Source of the DNA: an uncultured Gammaproteobacteria bacterium
GTDB lineage: Bacteria > Pseudomonadota > Gammaproteobacteria > Arenicellales > CAJQKF01
Direction: 5' to 3'
DNA length: 50,768 nt
NCBI GenBank assembly: GCA_905478855.1
Contig: CAJQKF010000089.1
Location: forward strand, 1 to 50,768
Shown here: positions 1 to 9,694 of the stretch, piece after piece
How the letters are laid out: each line of letters opens with the position of its first letter
Position numbering within the stretch: position 1 is the first letter of the stretch
Notes under the pieces: generated by a model
Database searches by the model: none
Seen by the model: only the letters and a program-made list of their open reading frames with translations
What the model was told of the DNA's origin: nothing
Position numbers and translations under genes: made by a program

Positions 1-82
1 GAAAGGTCTATTTGACCGGATCGCCCTCACAATTTGCTTGGCATTAATTTTAAAAGATCTTGAACGGTGACCCGTCCGAGGA
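1..82 (-). promoter_or_regulatory. rRNA operon leader with boxB/boxA-like antitermination signals
   Basis: Read on the minus strand, this follows promoter P2. It contains a small hairpin ACGG-GTCA-CCGT (64-75, boxB-like), then GATCTTTTAAAA (boxA-like, about 48-59) and GCAAATTGTGAGGGC (boxC-like). The order and spacing match the E. coli rrn leader, where boxA TGCTCTTTAACA is followed by a CAATCTGTGTGGGC-type segment. The 16S gene itself is not in the window and should begin beyond position 1. The assignment comes from motif order, not from any rRNA sequence seen. Confidence 0.7.
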
Positions 83-88
83 GCGCGA

Positions 89-116
89 ATTATACGCACC
101 AACCGAATCCTGTCAA
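89..116 (-). promoter_or_regulatory. rrn P2-type sigma70 promoter
   Basis: On the minus strand there is a consensus -35 TTGACA (111-116), a 16-base spacer and a consensus -10 TATAAT (89-94). A GC-rich discriminator TCGCGCTCC follows. An A/T-tract-rich stretch (about 121-190) lies upstream and looks like an UP element. A 16-base spacer and a GC-rich discriminator are hallmarks of stringently and growth-rate controlled rRNA promoters. Confidence 0.8.
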
Positions 117-256
117 CTCTTATTTTCAAGAACTTTGAAAATACTTAAGAACTTGATTTTTCTGCTTTTTTTCGAAAATTTTACGCGTTAACTAAAACTG
201 AAAATTGTCGAACAGAATCATCAAATTTCTCTAAGCTGACCCGTTGTGGAGGGCGC

Positions 257-284
257 ATTATAGCTAGGAAATCTTTTTTGCCAA
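257..284 (-). promoter_or_regulatory. rrn P1-type sigma70 promoter
   Basis: On the minus strand there is -35 TTGGCA (279-284), a 16-base spacer, -10 TATAAT (257-262) and the discriminator GCGCCCTCC. AT-rich DNA upstream (285-310) fits an UP element. The initially transcribed segments of this promoter and of P2 share CTCC and ACGGGTCA, as if the two promoters were a diverged duplication. The tandem P1/P2 arrangement about 170 bases apart is typical of rrn operons. Confidence 0.75.
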
Positions 285-522
285 GCACTTTTTTCAATAA
301 ATTCGAAATTAATCCACACAAAGAAAAAAAACGAATGAAAACAGATAGATAGATGAATTCATTCTGACTAGAGCTTGTTACCTTTAGATAAACATAACGG
401 ATATTCGTAGTCTGTCAGTAATCTTTATCAAATATTAGGATATCAAAGTTGCAAAATCGGGAGTTTCCAATTACTAGATGCCGTTATCGCTTAAAGACTA
501 GTTGTTGGCGCAAAAACGCGAT
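285..522. other. AT-rich gap between tyrS end and the rrn promoters
   Basis: No reading frame with coding character and no convincing intrinsic terminator is visible after the tyrS stop. Upstream activating sites for P1 (for example FIS sites) would be expected here, but I cannot identify them with confidence. Confidence 0.4.
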
Positions 523-1761
523 CTAGCTAGTAAGGGATAATTCTACGTTTGCAAACTTACGCTTACCCACTTGAACTAAATAACGCTCACCGGCAGGCAA
601 ACTTAACTTTCTATCCGTTATTCGCTCCCCATCGATTCTCACAGCACCTTGATCAATCATCCGCATACCTTCGCCGGAGCTTGCAACCAAGCCGGTTTGC
701 TTAAGGAGCGTAGCTACCCCCATAGAGTCTGCAATTGATTGAATCGTATGTACGGGAATATCTTCTGGATTAGCACCTTTTTGAAACCTGTTTATAAACT
801 CCTGTTTCGCGTGTTTTGCATCCCTGGCACTATGAAATCGCTCGACCAATTCTTCCCCTAGAAGAAATTTTATATCTCTTGGGTTTTCACCCGCTTCGGC
901 TCTCTCTTTCAACTTAGCGATATCAGCTACTGACCGCAAACTAAGCAATTCGAAATAACGCCACATTAAGTCATCCGAGATAGACATTAATTTACCAAAC
1001 ATCTCATTTGGCAAATCAGTTATGCCTATATAGTTACCCAATGACTTGGACATTTTATTAATACCATCTAAGCCTTCTAGTATCGGCACAGTTAGAACAA
1101 GTTGCGGTTTTTGCCCAAATTGCTTTTGCAGTTCACGCCCCACAAGGAGATTAAATTTTTGATCGGTCCCGCCAAGCTCAACATCTGACCTCATGGCAAC
1201 CGAGTCATACCCTTGCATTAATGGGTACAACAACTCATGAATAGATATTGGCAACCCGCCCTTATAACGCTTACTGAAATCGTCTCTTTCCAACATTCGC
1301 GCGACGGTGTGTCGAGCGGCCAATTCGATCATGCCACGCGCACCGAGCTTATCACTCCAGATAGAGTTGTAGCATACCTCTGTTAAATCCGGATCCAGAA
1401 TCTTAAACACCTGCTCCTTATAGGTTTCAGCATTTTCCTTGATCTGTTCCGCTGTCATAGGAGGCCGAGTAGTATTCTTACCTGTCGGATCACCAATTAG
1501 CCCCGTAAAGTCACCAATCAGAAACATCACATGATGACCAAACATCTGAAACTGCCGTAATTTATTAATCAGAACGGTGTGCCCCAAATGCAAGTCGGGC
1601 GCTGTTGGGTCAAATCCGGCCTTTACTCGCAATGGCTTTCCAGTCTCCAGTCTAACTTTCAGCTCCTCTTTAGGAATCACTTCATCAGCCCCTCTCAATA
1701 ACTCTGACACGACTGCGTTAACGTCTGTTGATAAGATGATATTTTTGTTTTGATTGGACAT
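523..1761 (-). CDS. tyrS: tyrosyl-tRNA synthetase
   Basis: This class I aminoacyl-tRNA synthetase charges tRNA-Tyr with tyrosine in the cytosol. The 412-residue product carries the HIGH-type signature HLGH at residues 58-61, the KMSKS loop at 236-240, and a C-terminal S4 RNA-binding domain (about 345-405). Its length fits the Pseudomonas-type TyrS subfamily. The start ATG is at 1761, though no strong Shine-Dalgarno sequence precedes it. It is divergent from the M23 peptidase gene and lies upstream of an rRNA promoter pair, a neighbourhood resembling that in Pseudomonas. I see no T-box leader. Confidence 0.97.
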   Translation of the reverse strand: MSNQNKNIILSTDVNAVVSELLRGADEVIPKEELKVRLETGKPLRVKAGFDPTAPDLHLGHTVLINKLRQFQMFGHHVMFLIGDFTGLIGDPTGKNTTRPPMTAEQIKENAETYKEQVFKILDPDLTEVCYNSIWSDKLGARGMIELAARHTVARMLERDDFSKRYKGGLPISIHELLYPLMQGYDSVAMRSDVELGGTDQKFNLLVGRELQKQFGQKPQLVLTVPILEGLDGINKMSKSLGNYIGITDLPNEMFGKLMSISDDLMWRYFELLSLRSVADIAKLKERAEAGENPRDIKFLLGEELVERFHSARDAKHAKQEFINRFQKGANPEDIPVHTIQSIADSMGVATLLKQTGLVASSGEGMRMIDQGAVRIDGERITDRKLSLPAGERYLVQVGKRKFANVELSLTS

Positions 1762-2131
1762 GAATTAATAACCGAATTTGATATAAATTGTTAAAGCCGA
1801 AGACTAATGGACTGCCCCCCTAGACTTCAAGCAATCAAGCATCATTCTTGTAAAAATATAATCGTAAAAGTTTAACTTTTGCCGGTATTGCTCCGTATTG
1901 TTCAAAATGCATCCAAAAATCAGTCATAACCGCCAACTTTATTTTACTTTAGCTTAAATCATTAAGAGACTGATTTTTTGAGGAATTTTTAAGCTATTTC
2001 ACCGACCGTATTTCGTTGAAAAATGCACGTTCGTCAGTCCCCTTTGACGTAGCCTTCGAAGACGGTTAGATTACGCAACCAACTGCACAATAGTGCGAGC
2101 CGAAAACAAGCCCATTTTTCTACTCAAACCT
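1762..2131. other. divergent intergenic region tyrS / M23 peptidase
   Basis: This AT-rich spacer must contain the promoters for both divergent genes. I found no promoter pair matching consensus well enough to call, no riboswitch and no small gene with coding character. A reading frame for the peptidase is open back to a GTG at 2093, but the ATG at 2132 is the more natural start. Confidence 0.4.
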
Positions 2132-3805
2132 ATGTCTCAAAACAAAGCCGATTTATTTACTCGAGACCTAAAATATCTGGTCGAACCAAAGGCCAAGCAT
2201 GCCAAACCTAATTCTTCGTCCCACTCACATTGGCTAGCAACCGCGGTAATAACGGTTTTAGTCGGAGTTTGGATAGGTGGTGACCCTAATGCATCTGTTG
2301 GTGTTGATATTGATTTACCCTTAAAGTCCCAAGAAGTTTTAACAGCTGTAAACTCGGCTTCAAAATTATCGTCATTTTCCGCTTCCATCCCAACAGCACC
2401 TTCTCTTACTGAGTCGGTAGTAGGGACATCGGATGAAAAACGGACACTGAACGCCCAATTGTTGTCGATACAGCAGGCAGATCGCTTAATTGAAAAGCCC
2501 CAATCCGTTGCATTAAGTGGTATTGATTTTGGACCCCACACAACTATCACGGGTTTAAACCAGCATCCAGTAAGTCAGAAGGATCTATTCCCTTCCAGCC
2601 CAGCACCGAACGATGTTTTTGATTATGAACCAAAGACAGTATCGTTTGACGATATTAAGCAAGATCAAAAAATAGAATCATTTGAAGTAAAAACCAATCT
2701 TAATCTGGGTGATTATTCAACGTATCAAGATAAATGGGTGATTATTGATATCAAGGCAGGCGATACATTAGGTAAGATTTTTAAAAACTATGGGATTGAT
2801 TCCAAAATTACCCACAAGGTGTCTCGATCAAAACAAGGAAGCGTTCTAAATAATCTACAAACCGGACCAAATTTAAGATTACGTTTTAACAAAAATAAAC
2901 AATTGGTATCTCTTCGCTACAACGTTAGTCCATTGAAGATACTCGTAACCGAGTTCGATAATGAGCAAAATTTCAAAACAAACTTTGAAGCTCGTAAAAT
3001 CGAGTTAGTTGAACGCGAAGCATCAGGAACGATAAAAAGCTCATTATTTGCATCAGCAGCAAAATCTGGAGTTTCGGATCAACTCGTTCTCCAACTTGCA
3101 TCAATATTTAAATGGAACATTGATTTTAGTCGTGACCTGCAAGAAGGTGATAAATTTTCATTGATTTATGAAGAAAAGTATATCGCCGGCAAGAAATTCT
3201 CAAACGGAGGGGTTCTAGCCGCTGCATTCGAAATTGGTGATAGCCGCTACACTGCGATTCGCGATGTAGACAGTGAGGGAAATGTTAGTTATTACAGCGT
3301 TGATGGTGATAGTCTAAAAAGAGCCTTTCTACGCTCCCCTGTTGAATTCAGTCGTATTTCATCCCAATTTTCGAAAAAACGTTTTCATCCTGTTCTGAAA
3401 AAATGGCGCGCTCATAATGGTGTCGATTATGCAGCATCTCGCGGAACGCCAGTAACCGCTACCGCTGACGGCATTGTCACGTTTAAAGGTCGCAAAGGCG
3501 GATACGGAAGAGCTGTAATTATCCAACATGGCAAGAAATATCAAACTTTATACGGACATCTAAACTCATACAGCAAGAAAATCAAGAGCGGTGGTCGAAT
3601 TAAGCAGGGGCAGGTATTAGGCTACGTGGGCAGTTCAGGATTAGCCTCCGGTCCACACTTGCACTATGAATTTCGGGTGAACGGTATCCATAAGAACCCA
3701 CTAACCGTTAAAGTCCCTCGTGCCCTGCCCATTGCAGGCGGTAAACGTGAGAAGTTTCTGGGAACGGCAAAGCTAATGAACACACGATTATTAGCAACAA
3801 ATTAG
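2132..3805 (+). CDS. MepM-like M23 peptidoglycan endopeptidase
   Basis: This looks like a periplasmic, inner-membrane-anchored zinc endopeptidase that cleaves peptidoglycan cross-links during wall growth. There is an N-terminal membrane segment (ATAVITVLVGVWIGG). A LysM/OapA-like region follows, with IDIKAGDTLGKIFKNYGI. The C-terminal M23 (LytM) domain has zinc ligands in HNGVD (His428, Asp432), LYGH, and HLH (His509, His511), counted from the ATG at 2132. An upstream GTG at 2093 would add 13 residues. Sequence blocks such as RISSQFSKKRFHPV and GPHLHYE match E. coli MepM. All metal ligands are present, so it should be active. anmK follows 9 bases later, suggesting co-transcription of a wall-cutting and a wall-recycling enzyme. 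Confidence 0.92.
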   Translation: MSQNKADLFTRDLKYLVEPKAKHAKPNSSSHSHWLATAVITVLVGVWIGGDPNASVGVDIDLPLKSQEVLTAVNSASKLSSFSASIPTAPSLTESVVGTSDEKRTLNAQLLSIQQADRLIEKPQSVALSGIDFGPHTTITGLNQHPVSQKDLFPSSPAPNDVFDYEPKTVSFDDIKQDQKIESFEVKTNLNLGDYSTYQDKWVIIDIKAGDTLGKIFKNYGIDSKITHKVSRSKQGSVLNNLQTGPNLRLRFNKNKQLVSLRYNVSPLKILVTEFDNEQNFKTNFEARKIELVEREASGTIKSSLFASAAKSGVSDQLVLQLASIFKWNIDFSRDLQEGDKFSLIYEEKYIAGKKFSNGGVLAAAFEIGDSRYTAIRDVDSEGNVSYYSVDGDSLKRAFLRSPVEFSRISSQFSKKRFHPVLKKWRAHNGVDYAASRGTPVTATADGIVTFKGRKGGYGRAVIIQHGKKYQTLYGHLNSYSKKIKSGGRIKQGQVLGYVGSSGLASGPHLHYEFRVNGIHKNPLTVKVPRALPIAGGKREKFLGTAKLMNTRLLATN

Positions 3806-3814
3806 CCACACTAT

Positions 3815-4915
3815 ATGGCTGAATACTATATCGGTGTAATGTCAGGAACCAGCGCTGATGGCATTGATGCAATTCTGGCAAAGATCGGTAAAGATGAATT
3901 TTCCATCACTGATTTCGTTAGCATTAGCATGCCATCCAAGGTTAGATCGGAAATTCTATCGCTAATTCAAGACGATTTCGATGCCCTAAACCGGGCATAC
4001 AGACTATCCTCGCAACTCAGCTCTCTATATGCAGAAGTCGTAAATACTTTAATAGCCCGAAACTCCGTTGTAGTGAGAGCTGTTGGTTGTCACGGCCAGA
4101 CACTCCGACATTTTCCGCATCAAAACCCACCCTACACAATCCAGATAGTCAACGGCGCACTTCTTGCACAACTCACTAAAACAACCACCGTCGTTGACTT
4201 TCGAAGCGCGGACCTTGCCGCTGGCGGTGAAGGCGCTCCATTAGCACCTGGTTTCCATAGCGCCTTATTTCACTCAAGTTGTGAGGACCGGGGTGTATTA
4301 AACCTAGGCGGAATCGCAAATATCACTTATATCCCAAAGAATCAGACACAAAACATTCTGGGCTTTGACACGGGTCCAGCAAGCGCATTACTCGATATCT
4401 GGATTGCTGAGCATCATAATGAATCATTCGATAACGACGGAACATGGGCCAAAACCGGATGTATCAATACAGATTTACTCGATACTTTTCTATCTGACTT
4501 CTATTTCAATTCCCCCCCACCAAAAAGCACGGGAAGGGAATCTTTCAATAAGGAATGGCTCCATCACAAACTGGTTAGGTTTCCAGATTTGAAACCGGAA
4601 GATATACAAGCCACTTTAGTTGAACTCACCGCAAAAACAATTTCGGATTCAATCAATAGCTATCTACCGACTATACAACGGCTTATTACTAGTGGTGGAG
4701 GAAGTCGTAATTCCTACTTAATCGAGCGCATCGAACGTCTAATAAATCCAATAGAATTGGAAACATCAGACATTTACAAAATCGGTGTTAATCAAGTAGA
4801 AGCTGCTGCATTTGCCTGGCTTACATACCGACGTATGAACAACTTAACGGGCAATATTCCAACAGTTACAGGTGCAACCCGAGAATGCATTCTTGGCGCT
4901 ATATACGAAGCGTAA
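3815..4915 (+). CDS. anmK: anhydro-N-acetylmuramic acid kinase
   Basis: AnmK phosphorylates and hydrolyses 1,6-anhydro-MurNAc released by lytic transglycosylases, giving MurNAc-6-phosphate for cell-wall recycling in the cytosol. The product (366 residues) begins with the ATP-binding signature GVMSGTSADGID. It also carries VVDFRSADLAAGGEGAPL, which contains the family's conserved Asp and Gly-rich loop, and LGFDTGPASALLD. Length fits the family (about 365-375). It starts 9 bases after the M23 peptidase gene and is convergent with erpA. The gene order M23-anmK-erpA is shared with Pseudomonas-type genomes. Confidence 0.96.
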   Translation: MAEYYIGVMSGTSADGIDAILAKIGKDEFSITDFVSISMPSKVRSEILSLIQDDFDALNRAYRLSSQLSSLYAEVVNTLIARNSVVVRAVGCHGQTLRHFPHQNPPYTIQIVNGALLAQLTKTTTVVDFRSADLAAGGEGAPLAPGFHSALFHSSCEDRGVLNLGGIANITYIPKNQTQNILGFDTGPASALLDIWIAEHHNESFDNDGTWAKTGCINTDLLDTFLSDFYFNSPPPKSTGRESFNKEWLHHKLVRFPDLKPEDIQATLVELTAKTISDSINSYLPTIQRLITSGGGSRNSYLIERIERLINPIELETSDIYKIGVNQVEAAAFAWLTYRRMNNLTGNIPTVTGATRECILGAIYEA

Positions 4916-5015
4916 TAAATATTACGCGAACCAAAACGTGATTCAACGTTTGACATCGCACACTAAACCTACAAAAACGCCGATAAGCCTTATAGTTCAA
5001 ACATCACTTTACGGC

Positions 5016-5360
5016 TTAGATTGAGAACGACGAACCACACCCGCAGGTTGTTGAAGCATTGGGATTATCAATGATAAATCGACTACCGAGAAGATCATCA
5101 AGAAAATCTATTTTGGCGCCTTCGAGATACTGATAGCTCAACGGATCTACCACAACCGCGACTCCGCCATCTTCAATAAGTATATCTTCATCATCCCGGC
5201 TCTCATCAAATTGAAAGCCGTACTGAAACCCTGAGCATCCACCGCCTTGCACATAAACCCGTAACATAAGATCAGGCTGTTGTTTATCCAATTTTAATTG
5301 AGTAACACGCTTGGCCGCACTTTCACTAAGCTGCAACTCATTTAATTGATTCATTTCCAT
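5016..5360 (-). CDS. erpA: iron-sulfur cluster insertion protein ErpA (A-type carrier)
   Basis: This is a cytosolic A-type Fe-S carrier that delivers [4Fe-4S] or [2Fe-2S] clusters to apoproteins, including IspG/IspH in E. coli. The 114-residue HesB/IscA domain has the three conserved cysteines: Cys42 in [11 protein letters not shown], and Cys106 and Cys108 in TCGCGSSF. The acidic segment FDESRDDED and the anmK/argC neighbourhood favour ErpA over IscA or SufA. ATG at 5360 is followed by a second in-frame ATG two codons later, and either could serve. Confidence 0.94.
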   Translation of the reverse strand: MEMNQLNELQLSESAAKRVTQLKLDKQQPDLMLRVYVQGGGCSGFQYGFQFDESRDDEDILIEDGGVAVVVDPLSYQYLEGAKIDFLDDLLGSRFIIDNPNASTTCGCGSSFSI

Positions 5361-5456
5361 AGGACTCTTAAAGGTGAATTAGTGGTTATATTATAGAGTT
5401 CAATACACCGAATTAAAGACTAAACACATTAATTTTCTTCGATAAAACGATTTTAC

Positions 5457-6212
5457 CTATTTCGGCCAATCAAATACCCGCGTAACCTCGGTTTTCTTAT
5501 TCTTACCCGATGGTGATGTGGTCAATCTTACAAGCAAGCGTTCAGGTTTGAAACCTTCTGGGATCTGAAAGTCTCCTTGCAGGTTCTGGAAGTATCTAAA
5601 TGATAATTTAGCAGGCACATCGCCAATATCGGACATATTGATTTGCCTAGACTGCCCGGCCTGTTCCCCTTCAACAGATAATTCTGCGTTACCTTTAACG
5701 GAGTTCTCATGCTTAAGGGATTGAACAATAGTCAGGTTATATTTATAACTGGATTTTTCTTTGGATTGATCCAGCCGCAACCGATGTACTTTTACACCGG
5801 CCGTGTTATCTTGAGGAGAAATAATACTCTGATAAAAATCAACGTTTTCCCGTAATTCATTAATGTATACGGCGGACTCACTCAACTGCTGTGTCAAACT
5901 CGTATAAGCTGTTTGATCAACTTGCAATTGACCTTGGTACTTACTAATGCGGGCTCTTAGCTCTGTGTTTTCAGCAGTTAATTCGTCGATTTTCGCAGAT
6001 AATTTCGCAGCCTGACCAATAGCAGAACGATAAGATCTTCCCTGCTCCACATGATCAAGAGTGGACCACACGATTCCGGCCGTGAATACTCCCGCAAACA
6101 TAAACATTCCAAAAAGAATCTTTACTAGACGAGTTTTAATTAACTTATTCGTGGACGATAGTACACTCACTTTACGGTACCGACCCAATCCCTGAAAGCC
6201 CAAGTCTTTCAT
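5457..6212 (-). CDS. DUF6776-type inner-membrane coiled-coil protein
   Basis: Function unknown. There is a short basic cytoplasmic N-terminus, one transmembrane helix (about residues 32-50, [17 protein letters not shown]) and a coiled coil (about 70-130, rich in heptad Leu/Ile with Glu/Lys). A periplasmic beta-rich domain ending in VFDWPK follows. Such proteins sit beside argC and erpA in Pseudomonas and relatives. The ATG at 6212 lies inside the end of argC (overlap about 41 bases). A GTG at 6170 directly after the argC stop (TAAAGTG) is an alternative start that would remove the overlap. The frame also opens with a TTG at 6221. Translational coupling to argC is likely. Confidence 0.75.
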   Translation of the reverse strand: MKDLGFQGLGRYRKVSVLSSTNKLIKTRLVKILFGMFMFAGVFTAGIVWSTLDHVEQGRSYRSAIGQAAKLSAKIDELTAENTELRARISKYQGQLQVDQTAYTSLTQQLSESAVYINELRENVDFYQSIISPQDNTAGVKVHRLRLDQSKEKSSYKYNLTIVQSLKHENSVKGNAELSVEGEQAGQSRQINMSDIGDVPAKLSFRYFQNLQGDFQIPEGFKPERLLVRLTTSPSGKNKKTEVTRVFDWPK

Positions 6213-7200
6213 CGCACCCAAATAAGATGTTCATATTTTGTACGGCTTGACCAGCGGCTCCTTTGACCAAGTTATCCTCCACAGATAACACCACGACCGT
6301 ATCACCATCCTGTGGACGATGCCAGGATATTCGGCAAGTATTAGATCCTCTGACACTTCGTGTATCTGGATGTGAGCCGGCAGGCATAACATCTACAAAT
6401 GGCTCGTCTTTATATCGTGATTCGAATAGACCCTGTATATCAATGCTCCGGTCGGGAACGTGCATATAAAGCGTCGCATGAATGCCACGAATTAGCGGCA
6501 ATAGATGAGGCACAAACGTGAGATCCAATTTACGAGGTGAAATTTGATTTAAACCTTGAGATATTTCTGGCAAATGTCGGTGGCCACTTGCAGCATACGA
6601 TTTAAATGAGTCACCTACTTCGCAAAAATTAAAAGCAAGTGCCGCATTTCTACCCGCACCTGATACTCCTGACTTCGCATCAGCAATAACATGCCCAAAA
6701 ACAGCGCCTGACTCAGCAAGGGGTATAAAACCCAATTGCACCGCCGTCGGATAACAACCCGGGTTCGCAACTAACCGCGCGTCTCGTATTTTCGCTCTAT
6801 TTATCTCAGGCAAGCCATAAACAGCCTCTTCAACCAGGTCTGGGCAACAGTGCGACATTCCGTACCACTTTTCCCAAGTCGGAATATCTTTGATTCTGAA
6901 ATCCGCCGACAAATCAATCACTTTGATTCCCAAGCTTAACAACTCGCCTGATGACCGCATCGCCACACCATTCGGTGTTGCAAAAAATACAACATCACAC
7001 GTCTTAAGGTTTGGGTTTTCAGGAGACGTAAATTTTATATCGGTATAACCTCTTAAACTAGGAAACAGTTCGTCGACCCGAATACCATCGTCACCCCGGG
7101 ATGTCATAACCTCAACATCCACTTCGGGATGTGTATGCAGCAAACGAATAAGCTCCGCACCGGTATAACCCGTACCGCCAACAATTCCTACTTTCAACAC
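6172..7200 (-). CDS. argC: N-acetyl-gamma-glutamyl-phosphate reductase
   Basis: This is the third step of arginine biosynthesis: NADPH-dependent reduction of N-acetylglutamyl-5-phosphate to the semialdehyde. The N-terminal Rossmann motif is [14 protein letters not shown] (residues 4-17). The catalytic cysteine Cys149 lies in NPGCYPTA, and GHRHLPEI carries the conserved histidine. The full 342-residue length matches type 1 ArgC. The start is non-ATG: GTG at 7200 followed directly by TTG, and no better upstream start is visible. Its 3' end overlaps the downstream DUF6776 gene. It is divergent from the UDP-sugar decarboxylase. Confidence 0.96.
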   Translation of the reverse strand: MLKVGIVGGTGYTGAELIRLLHTHPEVDVEVMTSRGDDGIRVDELFPSLRGYTDIKFTSPENPNLKTCDVVFFATPNGVAMRSSGELLSLGIKVIDLSADFRIKDIPTWEKWYGMSHCCPDLVEEAVYGLPEINRAKIRDARLVANPGCYPTAVQLGFIPLAESGAVFGHVIADAKSGVSGAGRNAALAFNFCEVGDSFKSYAASGHRHLPEISQGLNQISPRKLDLTFVPHLLPLIRGIHATLYMHVPDRSIDIQGLFESRYKDEPFVDVMPAGSHPDTRSVRGSNTCRISWHRPQDGDTVVVLSVEDNLVKGAAGQAVQNMNILFGCDERLGLSGIGSVP

Positions 7201-7324
7201 AATGAACTTAACCCAATTTTAACCAGCGACAATTCTAACATTTTGAACCTTCGACATATTCATTTTTATTCAGTTAATAATTTACATGGAGTACAATCGC
7301 GCCATCAACTCGCTGAGATAAAGA

Positions 7325-8272
7325 ATGAGAAAGCAAAGAATATTAGTCACTGGTGGAGCAGGATTTCTCGGCTCCCATCTGTGCAGAGCGTTACTGGAGT
7401 CTGGCAACGAGGTTATCTGTGTCGATAACTATTACACGGGAAATAAAACAAACATACTCGACCTGCTGGAACATCCGTATTTCGAAGTATTGCGCCATGA
7501 CATTACCTTTCCACTGTATCTTGAAGTCGAACAAATTTATAACCTTGCGTGCCCCGCATCTCCTGTTCATTATCAGTACGATCCAGTCCAAACGACCAAG
7601 ACTAGCGTTCACGGCGCAATCAACATGCTAGGGTTAGCAAAGAGAGTTGGAGCGCGAATTTTACAGGCATCCACATCAGAAGTGTACGGCGACCCAAGCC
7701 AGCATCCTCAATTAGAGAATTACTGGGGAAATGTTAACCCCATCGGCATCCGCGCCTGCTACGATGAAGGTAAACGTTGTGCCGAAACTCTGTTTTTCGA
7801 CTACCATCGACAACATAATCTCAGTATTAAAGTGGCACGTATTTTCAATACATATGGCCCTGGCATGTTGGCTGATGATGGCCGAGTAGTTTCTAATTTT
7901 ATTGTTCAAGCCTTAACAGGACAAGATCTAACCATCTATGGCGAGGGAACTCAAACTCGCTCTTTCTGCTTTGTTGACGACTTGGTCAGAGGTCTTATTG
8001 CATTGATGAATTCGGATAAAACAGTCACTGGGCCGATAAACCTAGGGAACCCGATAGAATTCACTATCAAAGAGCTTGCGTCTACCGTCTTAGAAAAAAT
8101 CAAATCGGACAGTAAGCTTGTCCTCAAACCGTTGCCCGGAGATGATCCCAAACAACGCTGTCCAGATATTAGTAAAGCAACAGAGCTATTAGATTGGGCA
8201 CCAACAATTAATCTAAGCGACGGACTTAATAAAACGATTCCATACTTTGATAACCTAATAAAATCGCGCTAG
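7325..8272 (+). CDS. UDP-glucuronic acid decarboxylase (UDP-xylose synthase type)
   Basis: This extended short-chain dehydrogenase converts UDP-glucuronate to UDP-xylose, via a 4-keto intermediate, for polysaccharide or glycan synthesis. The NAD motif GGAGFLGSH is at 10-18. TSEVYGD (Thr117-Asp123, with Glu119) and the Tyr146-x3-Lys150 catalytic pair in CYDEGKR are typical of [12 protein letters not shown] and [15 protein letters not shown] are also family blocks. One oddity is YGPGML (Gly180), where most family members have YGPRM. ATG at 7325 is preceded by GAGATAAAG as ribosome site. It stands alone; the genes for UDP-glucuronate formation are not in the window. Confidence 0.9.
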   Translation: MRKQRILVTGGAGFLGSHLCRALLESGNEVICVDNYYTGNKTNILDLLEHPYFEVLRHDITFPLYLEVEQIYNLACPASPVHYQYDPVQTTKTSVHGAINMLGLAKRVGARILQASTSEVYGDPSQHPQLENYWGNVNPIGIRACYDEGKRCAETLFFDYHRQHNLSIKVARIFNTYGPGMLADDGRVVSNFIVQALTGQDLTIYGEGTQTRSFCFVDDLVRGLIALMNSDKTVTGPINLGNPIEFTIKELASTVLEKIKSDSKLVLKPLPGDDPKQRCPDISKATELLDWAPTINLSDGLNKTIPYFDNLIKSR

Positions 8273-8287
8273 CAATATACTTAATAT

Positions 8288-9490
8288 TCAACATCCTGAA
8301 TCTTTCGATAACTTACTCAATCCGAGTAATAAATCGGTCTTAATGTCGTTTACCGACTCCAGGCCGACCGCCAATCGTATTAAGTTATTCTGAATACCGG
8401 CATGGTGGCGCTGTTGTTCTGTTAGACGACCATGGGTGGTGGTCGCTGGATGAGTTATCGTGGTCTTAGTGTCACCAAGATTACCGGTAATCGATAACAT
8501 TTCAGTCGAATCGATAACCAACCACGCGTCCGCGCGTTCCCCATGAACCTCAAAAGACACAATCGCACCAAAACCAGTCTGCTGACTAGAAGCCAATTGG
8601 TGATCTGGATGCGAGTGGAGCCCCGGATAAAAAACCTTTCTTACAGCGGGTTGCGTTTCGAGCCAAACTGCTAATTCCAAAGCATTTATGCAATGTTGTT
8701 TCATACGCAACGGCAATGTTTCTAGTCCTTTTAAAAATACCCACGCATTAAATGGACTCATGCTGGGGCCACAAGCCCGTAATCCGGCAAAACAATCGGA
8801 GTAGATCTGATTACTATTCGTAATAATCGCCCCGCCAACACATCGCCCCTGTCCATCAAGGAACTTTGTAGCCGAATGGACAACAACATCAGCACCTAAT
8901 TCAAGAGGTCGTTGAAGGATCGGAGTTGCAACTGCGTTATCCACTACAAGTATGCAGCGACTGTGTTTTGCTAACGCAGAAAGCTCTGTAATATTGGCTA
9001 CCCTACCGAGAGGATTAGACGGTGTTTCAACAAATAACATTTTCGTGTTATCACGAATTGCCTGACGCCATCCCGTAAGATCATTTAGATCCACAAAGGA
9101 CACACCAATAGCAAACCGGGAAAGTATTTTATCAAACAGGGTGATAGTGCTTCCAAAAACGCTAGCCGACACAACAACATGATCTCCGGCTTTCAACACC
9201 GACTGACATAATAATTGTATAGCGGCCATGCCAGATGCTGTGGCTAAGCCATATTCACCAGATTCTAAGGCAGCCAAACGACGTTCAAAAGTAGCTACAG
9301 TTGGGTTAGTGAAACGAGAATATACATTTCCGGGCGCATCATCAACAAACCGGGACGCCGCCTCAGCAGCACTATTAAATACGAAACTGGAGGTTGTGAA
9401 AATTGGCTCGCAATGTTCTCCCTCCGTTGTGCGGTGTTGTCCTGCTCTAACGGCAATAGACTCGATATCTAACGGATGAGGGCCATGCAT
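8288..9490 (-). CDS. metZ: O-succinylhomoserine sulfhydrylase
   Basis: This PLP enzyme of the Cys/Met metabolism family makes homocysteine directly from O-succinylhomoserine and sulfide. The PLP lysine Lys209 lies in HSATKFLDGQGRCVGG, a block characteristic of MetZ. YSRFTNPT (57-64) and the phosphate-binding ASGMAAI are also present. The 400-residue length fits. The window also encodes MetA (45073-46146), which supplies the succinylated substrate. I see no SAM riboswitch or MetJ-box array in the upstream spacer, which instead holds the terminator of the preceding operon. Cystathionine gamma-synthase is a less likely alternative. Confidence 0.93.
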   Translation of the reverse strand: MHGPHPLDIESIAVRAGQHRTTEGEHCEPIFTTSSFVFNSAAEAASRFVDDAPGNVYSRFTNPTVATFERRLAALESGEYGLATASGMAAIQLLCQSVLKAGDHVVVSASVFGSTITLFDKILSRFAIGVSFVDLNDLTGWRQAIRDNTKMLFVETPSNPLGRVANITELSALAKHSRCILVVDNAVATPILQRPLELGADVVVHSATKFLDGQGRCVGGAIITNSNQIYSDCFAGLRACGPSMSPFNAWVFLKGLETLPLRMKQHCINALELAVWLETQPAVRKVFYPGLHSHPDHQLASSQQTGFGAIVSFEVHGERADAWLVIDSTEMLSITGNLGDTKTTITHPATTTHGRLTEQQRHHAGIQNNLIRLAVGLESVNDIKTDLLLGLSKLSKDSGC

Positions 9491-9540
9491 AACAATTTAC
9501 TCCAATAGTTTGGCAGATTTACAATTCTTACGTCAGGCAT

Positions 9541-9580
9541 AAAAAACCCACCGCAGTAGATACTGTAGTAGGCGATTTTT
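9541..9580 (-). terminator. intrinsic terminator after the haloacid dehalogenase operon
   Basis: On the minus strand a stem of about 10 pairs, CCTACTACAG / CTGCGGTGGG (with G-U pairs and one mismatch, loop TATCTA), is followed by TTTTTT. It lies between the dehalogenase stop (9695) and the metZ start (9490). On the plus strand the same hairpin is followed by a shorter T run, so weak bidirectional action is possible. Confidence 0.75.
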
Positions 9581-9694
9581 ACCCACTCTTTAGCAGTATT
9601 TATAAAGCGCCCGCAATCTGCAGTTCAAATCGGCGCTCAAATAAGGAATGATAAGACTAGCGACTCCCTTAGTCAAGCATCGCTAACACAAGAA

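Noticed and set aside
1762..2131. Small gene or RNA in the tyrS/M23 spacer
   Set aside because: No frame with coding bias, no tRNA-like cloverleaf and no clear promoter-terminator pair could be found by eye.
2137..2550. Antisense 137-codon open frame in the M23 peptidase gene
   Set aside because: It is covered by a conserved coding region on the other strand and resembles no protein.
9491..9694. SAM riboswitch or MetJ boxes before metZ
   Set aside because: The only structured element is a hairpin followed by a T run on the minus strand, best explained as the terminator of the preceding operon; no repeated AGACGTCT-like boxes are seen.
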